In this document: positions 11,219-22,057 of the stretch, piece by piece
Position numbering within the stretch: the stretch's first letter is position 1
Layout: each line of letters opens with the position of its first letter
Origin: Pristionchus mayeri
Taxonomy: Eukaryota > Nematoda > Chromadorea > Rhabditida > Neodiplogasteridae
NCBI GenBank assembly: GCA_036245805.1
Contig: BTRK01000006.1
Coordinates: 27,656,901 to 27,720,900 of the forward strand
Length of the DNA: 64,000 nt
Reading direction: 5' to 3'
Program-made: the position numbers and the translations under genes
The notes under the pieces: model-generated
Database searches by the model: none
Told to the model about the DNA's origin: nothing
What the model saw: only the letters and a program-made list of their open reading frames with translations

Positions 11219-14200
11219 ATGGATCGTCGATTCCTATCACTTTCCATCCTTCTTACAATCGTTTCCCTTCATTCAGTCGGTCAGTTCAACACAAGCAATC
11301 TAGAAGAGACGACAGTTAATCCAAAGTGAACATGGAGGAAATTGGTGCTTCCTATGATCAAAAGTGGTTATTATGTGGTGTATTCTGGACTGTGGGAGGG
11401 AGTAGAAGGAGGTAATCTTCGATCCTTCCTGAAATGTGACCCGATGGGAAAGTGGTTGTGATGGTGAGTGATCATCTCTTCCATTCCTCATCCAACTTCT
11501 TTGCCTTCTCAGAATAGTCTCAGTCAATCTCGTCCTTCTTCCGTTTGTTTTCCTTCCAATTCCCTTCTACTCTCTACTCCTTTGTTAGCTTAAACGAGAA
11601 CTTGGAAACAGCGACTACTCCCAATCCGAAGAAGGAATTGATGGATAGGAGGGATGGGCAATTACTGTAGCAGAGGGGAGGAAGTGATGGTGCTTGCACT
11701 CCTTCCCTCTCCTCACCCAGAGACAAGTCACTTATTCATGCTGTCCATCTAACCAACTACGGAGGGAAGAGAACGAAGCGATTATTTGATTACTGACGTA
11801 GAAGGGAGAACCCGGTGAAAGATAGAATCAGAGCAAAAGAGAGAGAGAGAAATGGGGGGAGACTTCAAATCCGGGCCTGTGAATACATGAGATACTCATA
11901 GTGGACAGCATCATTTATCACATCCATTTATTACGCTCTCCTCATTTCCCGTCTTCTCTCTCATCTCTTCATCGTCATCACTTTACCACTTGCCAAACAT
12001 GCAAATGAATGGAATAGATAATGATCTTGGTCGGGCGAAGAATTGAAATCTCGTCCCCAGAGTAGAGTTGACTCTTGAATTCCCATACATATTTATTTAC
12101 TAGATACTAAATTTAAGGTGAGACTTGGGCTTGCAAATTGGTGTAATGGGGATGAGTGGATTGGGGGAGATCTCTATGGGGCTGAGAAGTGGGGGCGAAG
12201 AGGATAAGGGGATAAATCAGGATGGTAAATCGAGTTGCATCCAAATAGACAGCGTGACGAAAGAGAGAAGTGGAGAGTGAAGGGTTGTTCAAAGGGGATC
12301 TTCTGTATTTCAGTCTCGGCCGAGGATGCTCGGGGACTTCCCTCTCTCCATCAAAGGTACTTCCACTCATCATTCATTTTCATATTGAGTTAGCAATCAT
12401 AAAATAATTTAAAATGAATATTTAAATTTATCTCTCTATTTCGAAATCCATTTATTGTGAGGCCAATTGAATTTTGCCAGTATGTAGTACTACCAATTTT
12501 CTCTTTGGACAATCGAATCTTTCGCTCTATTTTCCAATATGATATCTTCCCCAGGGGATGTGTCCGTGCACACTTTTTGCTTGAGTTTCCATTTGTGCGC
12601 ACTCCTTTCCTCTTCTCCTCGGGTTTCTTGGACTCTCTAGGGACGAGTCTTCCATATCAGGGAAGAGATGCGAATGAGAGTGAAAAATGAACGGAGTCTG
12701 ACGTTTCTCCATCGAATTGAAGGCGAAGCAAAAGGAAGAGTTAAGGAAAGGAAAGGAATGCCTCCAGTGAACATGATGAAAGCAACACAAAACAGATAGG
12801 AGAAATTTCAAGAGAGAGTATAAGAGTTGTACCAGAGGTGAATGGAACGAATCTGAATAGTATCGAGAATAGAGAAGATGGCAACAGTTAGAGAAGAAGA
12901 GGCGGCAATTTTAATCGGAAGAGACTGCAAATTTGATTTTTGCGTCGAAATGATAGATATGCCGTCATATTTATTCTGCATCTCTTGAAGTTCGATGGAG
13001 AAACGAGGAGGGGGTCGATCCTTCGCTGGATTCAGTGGATTCTTCCCTTCGGCCAAACGATACTCCCATCCCCTCTACCCATACTACGATAAGAGAGGAG
13101 GTGAGGAATCGATCAAGGACTGATTTTATTCCTCTTCCACTTCAGGAGGACGTGCGTACTTCCCAGTGGAGATGGAGAAGAGAGGAGGTGAGTGAAAGAG
13201 AGTCCATCATCCGAGGGGAGAGACTGCGCACCACCTATCGCCGCCAATACTTTCACTGCTCTTTTACTTTTTACTTCTGGAAAACTTATGTATTTTCAAA
13301 GCTGATGACTGGAGAATACAGTAATCACACCGCGAAAAAAAGCCTGAACATGTATAAATACAGTACCGCTCAAAGGCCTCCCAAACGGGCGAGGTGCGAC
13401 CAATAGAGAGGCCATTGAACGGTACTGTAAATGCACTGAAATCTAGCAAGATATTGACTGGATGAAGAGCATTCCACTGCCTTGATCATCATTCCCATTC
13501 TTAATTTATATCGTCATGTTATCACGGCTTACGATAATATGGATAGAAACTAGCACACCCCAACAAACCCTCCAGCAAAAAAGCTTACGGGTTACTGGTA
13601 ATATAGCAATAAAATAAGAGTACAAAGAAGTGCAAAAAAGAAAGGTCATTTATTGGATATTATGGGGATGGAATATAGCCTGGAAGGATGGTCGATCTTC
13701 AGGTGGACGGGCTTATTCCCCGATGGAAGAGGAGAAGAGAGGAGGAGGAAGAGCTTACTTCCCTGTAGTCAAGAGAGGAGGTCAGTTAGAGGGAGAAGAG
13801 AAGTGAGGAGGAAGGACTGATCTCTCTCTAGGAGGAAGAGCATTCGCCCCAATGGAGAAGAGAGGAGGAGGACGATCATTCGTGGGAGACTGGTCATTCA
13901 ACTATCCCAGGTATCTCTACTCTTTCTTCCTTTCTCCAATAACATCACAAGTAGTCCTCCCTATATAATAGACGGATAGTTGATCTTCGCACGACTCGCA
14001 TGCTTCATTCTTCATGTCCTTCTCTATGCTTCCCCAGTTTTCTGCATTTCGCAGCTTCCCAATATCCGTCGCCTTTTTGGCTGTTCTCTATACAACCCTG
14101 ACACTCAATTCTCTAGCTAACAAATCCATGCCAGTTCGAGTCACCCTACAGTACCCCTCCCCTCTACCGTACTCTAAGTGTAATTCTGAAGGATGGAACG

Positions 14201-14261
14201 ACGAGGAGGTGGACGTGCCTTCTCTGGAGGATGGGGAGACTACATGGGCAGATACTACTAA
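11219..14261 (+). CDS. nlp-9: neuropeptide-like protein precursor, GGGR(A/S)(F/Y) peptides (nlp-9 type), 160 aa
   Basis: Seven exons: 11219-11279, 12314-12356, 12991-13100, 13146-13187, 13703-13780, 13832-13910, 14192-14261. They encode a signal peptide (MDRRFLSLSILLTIVSLHSV, cleavage probably after VSA) and peptides separated by KR or RR: GGGRSFAGFSGFFPSA, YSHPLYPYYD, GGGRAYFPVEME, GGGRAYSPMEEE, GGGRAYFPVV, GGGRAFAPME, GGGRSFVGDWSFNYPRME and GGGRAFSGGWGDYMGRYY at the C-terminus. GGGRAF/GGARAF peptides define C. elegans NLP-9 and NLP-21; the last peptide resembles the NLP-9 peptide GGGRAFAGSWSPYLE. No peptide has an amidation glycine before the dibasic site. Exon borders fall inside the GGGR codons, so each exon carries one or two peptides and exon duplication would add peptides in frame. 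The ATG follows CACTAG directly. An AATAAA lies at 14834. Confidence 0.88.
13359..13429. repeat. 71-bp inverted repeat in a neuropeptide-gene intron
   Basis: TACAGTACCGCTCAAAGGCC at the left is matched by the reverse complement of the right end (TACAGTACCGTTCAATGGCC), with two mismatches and a loop of about 27 nt. It lies in the intron between the exons ending at 13187 and starting at 13703. It is probably a very short MITE. Confidence 0.75.
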
Positions 14262-15523
14262 AAGTGAGTGATGTGTGCATCGAGTGTGTCTGTTGTGTCC
14301 TTTCCCATTCCTCGTCCCTCCACACCATCGATTGTCGTTGTGATGTCATTGATAGTCCACTCTCTTCTCACCATTTCTCCCCTGGGGGAAGTCTCTCCTC
14401 TCTGAGTTGATCATCGTCTAGAAAGGCGAAGAAGAATGGAAGAGGGAGAAGAGAGCTCAAAACAACCTTATCATTGCGACTCTGAGTAAACATGCAGTCT
14501 AATCTCAGTCAATCCTCCCACTCCGCATTCCCACATTATTCAGCATACTCTCTCTCTCTCTCTTTGAGTCTAATTAATCTGCACGGTAATTTATTCTGAA
14601 CTATTCAGGTACTACGATCTACCGTACTACAAGAGATCTCGATCCGATAATTTGTGGTCATTTCTAGAAGATCGACAATTGTTCTAACTGTTATGATCTC
14701 ATTAACTTTGATATCAGATCTCTTGGCATTTGATCTTTGATCTTCTCAAAAAATTTCAATCTCACATTAAGTTATAAAACATCTTAATCTGCAGAGTGCC
14801 CTCACTTTTCTTCTTCCAATCTTGTGTAATTCCAATAAAGTTCCTTCTGTTTCCCGTTAGAAGAAAGGGTGCAAAGATCAATGAATAGAAATAGTTTAAA
14901 ATGGAGAATCATAAAGAATTGCTACGGCGCTTCAAGCCATTTCGAATTTCGAGGTGAAGTTCACGAATTACTAACAATGTGTGAATAGAATTTTAATTAC
15001 AATATTGTTACATCAAAACATTAATTTGTGTTTTAATACATATGACAAATCTGCCGATTTTATGCTTGTTTTTGTGCAGGAGGTGTCTTGTATTGTATAA
15101 TACCGTGTATATGTGTTCTCTTTTCGCTATAAGCACTTTGGATACTTCTCATTCCGTCCTTGCAATTCATCCGCGATCACTCAGAGATGAAGGTACTCCC
15201 AGTGAAAGAAATTCACTCCTTTCACTCCTGGGAAGATGTAGCCGAAATTATCGAGATTCATCTTATGAATCACCGCCCATACAAGCATCATCTTCATGAT
15301 TACAATCCAGTTTAATCTTAATTCGAATTCAATTCAATTATTTATCACATCAGCCATTAGTGCTCAGGTGTGTGTTTCCCACGCCGGCGGAGACTCCCAT
15401 GACCCCTATTCATGTTTTAGCTCTGCTCCCTTCGATTCCTATTGACTATAATTAGACTCCGCAAGCTCCGCCCACTCGGCTCGGATACTTTACCCCACAA
15501 AAGCGAGACAAGAGGAGCACAGT
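14262..15523. other. intergenic, no gene seen
   Basis: The 3' flank of the nlp-9-type gene. A CT repeat lies near 14550-14565 and an AATAAA at 14834. The open frame at 15042-15299 begins MTNLPILCLFLCRRCLVLY but has no supporting splice context and I do not call it a gene. Confidence 0.5.
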
Positions 15524-15790
15524 CTTCATTCGCAACCAAATCGCTCGATCAAAAAAGAATTTGGAAGCTCTTTTCATCCTCTTTCGAATGAGCCTCCGTG
15601 ACCCAGTAAAATCCATCTCTAAGTAGGTCAGCATACAAGTTTTATAGAGCGACTTGACTTAGAAACCTATACAACTCGTATGCTGACCTACTCAGACAAG
15701 GAATTTCCAGGGTCACGGAAGCTCATTCGAAAGAGGATGAAAAGAGCTTCCAAATTCAATTTTGAACGAACGATTTGGTTGGGAATGAAG
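15524..15790. repeat. inverted repeat, about 115-bp arms
   Basis: CTTCATTCGCAACCAAATCG on the left is mirrored by CGATTTGGTTGGGAATGAAG on the right, and the arms continue through GGAAGCTCTTTTCATCCTCT and GTAGGTCAGCATAC to a short loop near 15650. A related but diverged sequence occurs at about 19085-19265 (CTCAACCAAATCGGGCGATC, GGCAGCTCTTAGGATCC), so this is a dispersed family. Confidence 0.85.
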
Positions 15791-16322
15791 ATTGTGTTTC
15801 TTCGAATTCGAAGCGCGCATGGCTGGCAACTCTTTCTGCGTTCTCTCATCCCTCTCCCTCCCCTCCCTCCACCCGTCTCTCACCCGGCGTGACTAGAGAG
15901 CACTCAAAATATGAGAAAGCCCCATTTCTTCCTCTGCAGACTTCGGCGAAGCCCTACCCGATCGTTTCGAGAATTGAAAAGACAATGGAGAAATAGGCTC
16001 CGCCCCTCTTTCTCTCGTCTCGCTTTTTGGGCCTTTCACGTTATGATCAATTCACCCACATTTTGGGTCATAACTTGGCTCAAACATTAGATATCAGCCT
16101 AATTCAAAATGCATGGTCCTATTTAGCCCCATACGAACACATTAACAACACAATTAGACCTGTGTGACGATTTCGGGTAACCACCTTGTGGTGCCTAACT
16201 ATAATATCGTAGCGTCTGTCTGTCTGTCCTTCCGTTTGCGTGTCTGTCACACTTTTCGAAAAATCGTCCTAACTAGCTTCAAAATCATCCAAGCAGGGTA
16301 AGTCCTTGAGCAAACGAACCCT

Positions 16323-16886
16323 CTCGGCGAGCTCTATCAAAATCGATAATGATTGCGTCATCATGACGTCATATTGAATCATCACTACGCAATATCTCGT
16401 TTTTCGCTTATAACTCGCTTCAAACTCATCGTACACCTACAACTAGGGTACCAATCGACTTCACTCGGCGAGCTCTATCAAAATCGATAATGATTGCGTC
16501 ATCATGACGTCATATTGAATCATCACTACGCAATATCTCGTTTTTCGCTTATAACTCGCTTCAAACTCATCGTACACCTACAACTAGGGTACCAATCGAC
16601 TTCACTCGGCGAGCTCTATCAAAATCGATAATGATTGCGTCATCATGACGTCATATTGAATCATCACTACGCAATATCTCGTTTTTCGCTCATAACTCGC
16701 TTCAAACTCATCGTACACCTACAACTAGGGTACCAATCGACTTCACTCGGCGAGCTCTATCAAAATCGATAATGATTGCGTCATCATGACGTCACATTGA
16801 ATCATCACTACGCAATATCTCGTTTTTCGCTCATAACTCGCTTCAAACTCATCGTACACCTACAACTAGGGTACCAATCGACTTCA
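16323..16886 (+). repeat. 141-bp tandem repeat, four copies, each with a TGACGTCA palindrome
   Basis: Units begin CTCGGCGAGCTCTATCAAAA at 16323, 16464, 16605 and 16746, with a fifth truncated start at 16887. Spacing is exactly 141 bp each time and the copies differ at only a few sites (for example CTTATAAC/CTCATAAC and ATGACGTCATAT/ATGACGTCACAT). Each unit contains GCGTCATCATGACGTCA, a perfect CRE/ATF-type TGACGTCA within a longer imperfect palindrome. Whether any factor binds is unknown. Confidence 0.95.
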
Positions 16887-17300
16887 CTCGGCGAGGGCTT
16901 TTTAAATTTTGATCTTTGATCTCTGAGTGGTCTTTCTTCATATATCGGATCCCAATCATCGCCCAGACCTCGGACCTTGACCATTAGAACTCCCATGGCG
17001 AGTACTTTCAAAATTTGGTATTACGTCAGCAATATGATACAATAATCGTTTTTTGACCATAAATCGCTTCAAAGTGGTCGCCCAGACCTCGGACCTTGAC
17101 CATTCTACTTCCCAGAGTGAGCTCTTTCAAAATTTAGTATTAAGTCATCATTATGCAATATGACGCAATAATCGTTTTTGGCCATATCTCGGCTTGAACG
17201 CGTTACCCAGACTTCGGACCTTGACCATAAGTATCCTCAGGGCGAACGATTGCTTTTTTTGATATTACATCAACACTATGCAAAATTATGAAATATGCAT
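16887..17300. repeat. degenerate continuation of the 141-bp array
   Basis: Diverged units follow the array, marked by three occurrences of (C/A)CCCAGAC(C/T)TCGGACCTTGACCAT at about 16963, 17081 and 17207, with (T)TCAAAATTT(G/A)GTATTA and AATCGTTTTT between them. Related sequence in the opposite orientation occurs at about 62400-62640 (GGTCAAGGTCCG, and ACAGACAGACGCTACGATAT, which matches ATATCGTAGCGTCTGTCTGT at about 16204). The array is therefore part of a dispersed element. Confidence 0.75.
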
Positions 17301-17331
17301 TTTGTCCTCAAATGCAACCTAACCTTGCTCT

Positions 17332-18200
17332 CACTCCCCACAGCGTGAGCGTTGTGAAAGGCTCGTGAGGCCGAGGGCGATCCGAAACTTTTTCGGATCG
17401 CCCTCGGGCGGGGGGGGGCCTCACGAGCCTTTTACAACGTTTTAAGCAGGCTCTCACCAGTCGCTTACAATCATATTTCAATGCATAAAGCTGGTACTAA
17501 ACGTGGTTGGTTGACCTTCCCTGCGGAATTAAATCAAAAATGCTTCCCAGCCTGCTCTCACTCCCCGCAGCGTGAGCGTTGTGAAAGGCTCGTGAGGCCG
17601 AGGGCGATCCGAAAAAGTTGGTGTGGGGCGAAGCCCCATTCCAACTTTTTTGGATCGCCCGAGGCCTCACGAGCCTTTTACAACGTTTTAAGCAGGCTCT
17701 CACCAGTCGCTTACAATCATATTTCAATGCATAAAGCTGGTACTAAACGTGGTTGGTTGACCTTCCCTGCGGAATTAAATCAAAAATGCTTCCCAGCCTG
17801 CTCTCACTCCCCGCAGCGTGAGCGTTGTGAAAGGCTCGTGAGGCCGAGGGCGATCCGAAAAAGTTGGTGTGGGGCGAAGCCCCATTCCAACTTTTTTGGA
17901 TCGCCCGAGGCCTCACGAGCCTTTTACAACGTTTTAAGCAGGCTCTCACCAGTCGCTTACAATTATATTTTCATGCATAAAACTGGTACTAAACGTGGTT
18001 GGCTGATATTAACTGCGTAGCTTAATCAAAAATACTTCCCAACCCTCTCTCACTCCCCGTAGCGTGAGCGTTGTGAAAGGCTCGTGAGGCCGAGGGCGAT
18101 CCGAAAAAGTTGGAATGGGGCTTCGCCCCATTCCAACTTTTTCGGATCGCCCGAGGCCTCACGAGCCTTTTACAACGTTTTAAGCAGGCTCTCAACAGTT
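17332..18200. repeat. 246-bp tandem array carrying long hairpins
   Basis: The word ATAAAGCTGG/ATAAAACTGG recurs at 17485, 17731 and 17977, exactly 246 bp apart. Each unit contains a strong hairpin: GTGAAAGGCTCGTGAGGCC ... GATCCGAAAAAGTTGG, then GGGGC(G/T)(A/T)(A/C)GCCCC, then the mirror image ending GGCCTCACGAGCC. Because 246 is divisible by three, an open frame runs through the array (17481-18020), but it reads repeat DNA. A single related hairpin lies at 61418-61560. Confidence 0.92.
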
Positions 18201-18267
18201 ACGTCCATTTTTAACCTTAACACACAACCCCGCGTAACGTAGCGACCGAAGGTCGCTAGTTTGATAA

Positions 18268-18756
18268 ACGGTTGGTAAGTCAATCGTAGGGCAAGACTAT
18301 GCTCCGTACCCAATATATAGTACAGTCCCACCTGATACCGTATGTAGCTACCGTAACCCATAATTATCTCGAACTGACTTTATTTTTAAAAGGTCCTGTA
18401 CAGTGCGATTCTACAGTACCCAAGTAACTAAACCAGTTCCTTGGGTAAAACATTTTTCTAAAAAATATTTTCTTTTCCTAAAAATCATAAGTCGATCATA
18501 AATTGATTCTACACTACTGAGAGTTACGACAAAATACTTTAAAATAATTTTATGATCGGTTTGGAATTTTTAGAAAAAAAATTGGCCCAAGGAACTGGGT
18601 TACGGTTGTTACTTGGGTACTGCAGAATCGAGTGGGCACAGTACCAGGACTTTTAAAAAAAGTTGGGTTACGGTATCTACATACGGTATCTGATGGTACT
18701 GTACTATCGATTGGGTACGGTGCATAGTCTTGACCTACCATTTACCTACCAACCGT
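18268..18756. repeat. foldback element, about 489 bp
   Basis: ACGGTTGGTAAGTCAATCG at the left pairs with the right end reading CTACCAACCGT. The arms continue through CAAGACTATGC/GCATAGTCTTG, GTACCCAATA/GATTGGGTAC and GGTACTTGGGTAC-type segments to a centre near 18510. Several indels distinguish the arms, so it is not recent. Confidence 0.8.
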
Positions 18757-19449
18757 AAATGGCCTTGAGGGCACACACGATTGTTAGGCGTCCACAAATC
18801 GTCCACGCATAGAAGGCAAAGTGACTCACTTGCATTTCAAGTACCTATCGTTCCCACTTTGATCTGTAGCTCATGGCTTCCTTATTCCAGTGCGTACTCA
18901 TGTGATATCCCGTAGTCTCTCGTTTCTCATTCGATCCTTGAGGGTAAATCCGATTATTCTGAGGTCTATTTTTCTTAGTATGGCATTGAGACACTCCTTG
19001 TCACTCGATCGTAGAGCCCACGTCTCTCCCGTAGAGTACGGGCGTCTCTTTGTCTTGTCTAATTCAAATGACGAATAGATATAAGTAGAGACCGCAAGCC
19101 ACGCCCACTTTCGGGAATACAGAACTCTCTCAAAATCCGCAAGAGCCACGGCGCCTCGAATTCTCAACCAAATCGGGCGATCAAAAACGATTTCGGCAGC
19201 TCTTAGGATCCTTCATAAATGGTCAGTGGAGCAGCTTGATCAATCAACTCTAATTAGGTAAGCATATGCTAATTAAAATCAGAATAGGCGTAAAATGGCC
19301 CATTGTACTCGTGTACAGCTGCTCCACTCGTGATTTGTAGTTCCCATCAGTAAGATACATCATGCAAAATTGGAAGACTGAGGAATGTTTTTTCTATCCG
19401 CCGTAAAGGTAAAAAGAATTTGAAAAATAATTGCAAAAAAATGCAAACC

Positions 19450-19522
19450 ACCTTCAACTGTGGGGATTCGAACCCGACTGTTTGGGAAGCGAGGGACCTC
19501 TACCGCCACACCAAGCGAACAG
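19450..19522 (-). other. tRNA-like module (A box and B box), probably a pseudo-tRNA
   Basis: Read on the minus strand, TGGTGTGGCGGTAGAGGT resembles a tRNA A box and GGGTTCGAATCCCC is a perfect B box. CAACTGT and ACAGTTG can pair as a 7-bp acceptor stem around them. The segment between D arm and T arm does not make a good anticodon arm, so a functional tRNA is unlikely. No flanking foldback was found for this copy. Confidence 0.5.
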
Positions 19523-21721
19523 TTGCTTGGTTGTGATAAGGAGTTGTATATTTTCTTTTCGCCGTGTATATTCTTACCACTATTCCGATTTCGAGCATTC
19601 CCCCATTGAGAGCGAGATTGAGGTTTTTTGATAATAACTCTGAGCAGAGTGAAGATATCGCCTTAAATCAAAAAGCATTGTCTTATTCAGACTGTTAGGG
19701 CTACATTAGGCTCAAAAATTGCCTCGTGTGACGATTTTGACAGAACGCATTGTGGTCTCTAGATATAAGAAAGGAACTCTTCGTCCCTAGTTATATCTAT
19801 CTTCTCATCACTGTGAGACGAGGATCGATATTTCGATTAGTCACCATTTCTTTCGATCTTTTCTGAGAAATCTAAGGAAGCACCTTTGTTGTTCAACGGC
19901 GCCATTCGAAAATCTCGTGGGAAGAATGAGATACCACAATAATTGGAGTTATGATTGAGGTGTGGATTCGTTGTGAGTCCAGAGGACGGAACCTTCCCTC
20001 TCATCCTTCCTTTCCCTCTCCTTTACTTTCATTCACTTCAATTTAACTTTCTTCATTGCAAGCCTTCATAATTCATTCAAATGCTGCACAATGCCCAGTG
20101 TTAAGACGAAGGGAGGCGACTATTCTATAAAATGTACACTGCAATTCCTCTTTCCCGATATCTGCAGTCGCTATACATGTTAGTATCAGAAAGATATTCA
20201 ATTTATCGAGAGTTGTCACTAATTTCACTTCATAATTTCGTGATCTTCTCATCCATATCATACTTCTCACTCATACCAATCATAAATTGAGAGTGTTAGA
20301 AATAGAAAGTGATCTCGTCAATGGATATTCCTCTCTTTCTATTCACCATCTTCTACTTCATCTCTCCCCTTAGAAGAGCAGTGAGTTGGGTGATTCGTGT
20401 CACTTGAATTCCACCCTTAGTTCATCCAATTTCATGCTTCGAACGGGGGATGAATTCGAGTGCTTGCCTCGATTCCTTCTAGATAGCATCACTCACTCCC
20501 ATTCACTCAATCCTCACATCATACTCGAACTCATTTGATAGAGACAATGAAGAATCTCTCTCCAGATTCCCCATTCATTTCCTTCTCTTCTCCGCACATT
20601 GCGATAAGATGAATAACTCATTATCCTATTCGATATTCTTTCATAGTTGTGGGAATCGCCCTCCTACGTTAACATTCCCTTTCTTGAAAGAGGAAGTCGG
20701 TATCTCTATTGATTATGAGGATGATCTATCTAGTTGTGAATATGATATTCATCGATCTGGATGCGTCTCCACTTAGTTTCTAAGTCTCTGTCTCATAAAT
20801 CCATCATTGCCCCTCAGTCCTTTGATGGTCCGTCCCGAGGGAAGCATCAAAAGGAGGAATCTGCCTACTCGGATGATGTGAGCCATTCACTCTCTCCTTC
20901 ACGATAATAGGTTCTCCTCACTCAATCATAAACTGCACTCTTCAATTCAATTCTTCTTTATTTACCCATCACGTTCTCCTTTCTTCTCCTTTCTTTCCCA
21001 TATCACGAGGTCTCGTCCTCACAGGATATTTCAGTCTTCGTACACCTCCCTTACAACGTCGTCATTCATATTTTTCAGCGTCATCATTCGTATCAAAATT
21101 TCGAATTATCTGGCATGTGAGTCACATTACGAGATCGGCAACATCGTTCCCCTTCCCCCCCCCCTTTCCTCCCCTTCCCCCCCCTTCCTCCCCCCCCCCC
21201 TTCCCCCCTTCCTCTCCCTCTCTTAATTCATTCCACATGTTCAAACCGCGCATAATCACATTCAATTTCTCATGATTTGCTCGCTTTTGAGTAAGAAAGA
21301 AAACTGAAGTGAAGCGTCTCTACGAACAAATTTCGTCGAATCTCCATTACTCACTTTCGTCTATAAAGCGCCTGAGGCTACGCATTTCGAGCCTGTGATT
21401 GAAATACTCCCTCCCCTCCTCCCTCCTTCTTCTTCTCATTTCATCCACTTGCTTATTTGGCGTTTTCGCCGCGGGATGAATGCTGTGTTCACTACCGTAA
21501 TCAGAGCAAAGGAGTGTCGATGAGAGTATTCCATCGAGTCCTCATGAGGCATTCAACCTTCTCCCCAAAGGAAATTCTGACCAATCACCAACCAATTCTT
21601 TGTCTTCTCTTTCTACTCCTCTTCATGATTATCTCCTCGAGAATCACTAAGATTCTTTCTCAACCTCTTCCTTATTTCATTTCCTCTACTCGTCCGCCCC
21701 CTTTAAAGAAGGACTGTTAGC
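19523..21721. other. intergenic, no gene seen
   Basis: No exon chain could be supported. The interval includes CGTGTGACGATTTTGAC at about 19724, similar to a segment at 16155, and C-rich runs at 21150-21210. The open frame at 21457-21720 has no splice or homology support. Confidence 0.5.
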
Positions 21722-22057
21722 AAAGTTGAAATTTTGACGTTCTCATAACCATGACCTACCTTTGTACAACCATAAGAGATTCTGAAAATTTCAAATGTGT
21801 ATCTCTATTTTGAACCGAGTTATCATTCGTTGGCAGAATGCCAATGAGGGCTTGAAGGGAAGGGACGTGCGGGAATTCAAATATCTAGAAGATTTTTCAA
21901 AAACTGGTGGGATTCGAACCCGCAACCTTCCGATTACGCGGCGACTGCTTTACCACTGAGCAATGCGATTGGCCTTTGCGTATCCTCTTAGCTCGCGCTA
22001 TGATCATTGGATGATTGTCTAGGTCATGGTTATGAAAACGTCAAAAATTTAACTTTT
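21722..22057. mobile_element. foldback element with a tRNA-like core
   Basis: The ends AAAGTTGAAATTTTGACGTT (21722) and, reversed, AAAGTTAAATTTTTGACGTT (22057) are inverted repeats that continue through CATAACCATGACCTA. The loop holds a tRNA-like sequence on the minus strand (about 21906-21976): TGCTCAGTGGTAAAGCA as D arm/A box and GCGGGTTCGAATCCCAC as T arm/B box. Acceptor ends do not pair well, so this is a tRNA-derived sequence, not a normal tRNA gene. Confidence 0.7.

Noticed and set aside
17481..18020. 179-aa open frame
   Set aside because: It reads through a 246-bp tandem array whose unit is divisible by three; the protein is a direct repeat of the DNA repeat.
21906..21976. Functional tRNA gene
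   Set aside because: A and B boxes are good, but the acceptor ends and anticodon stem do not pair, so it is a tRNA-like module.
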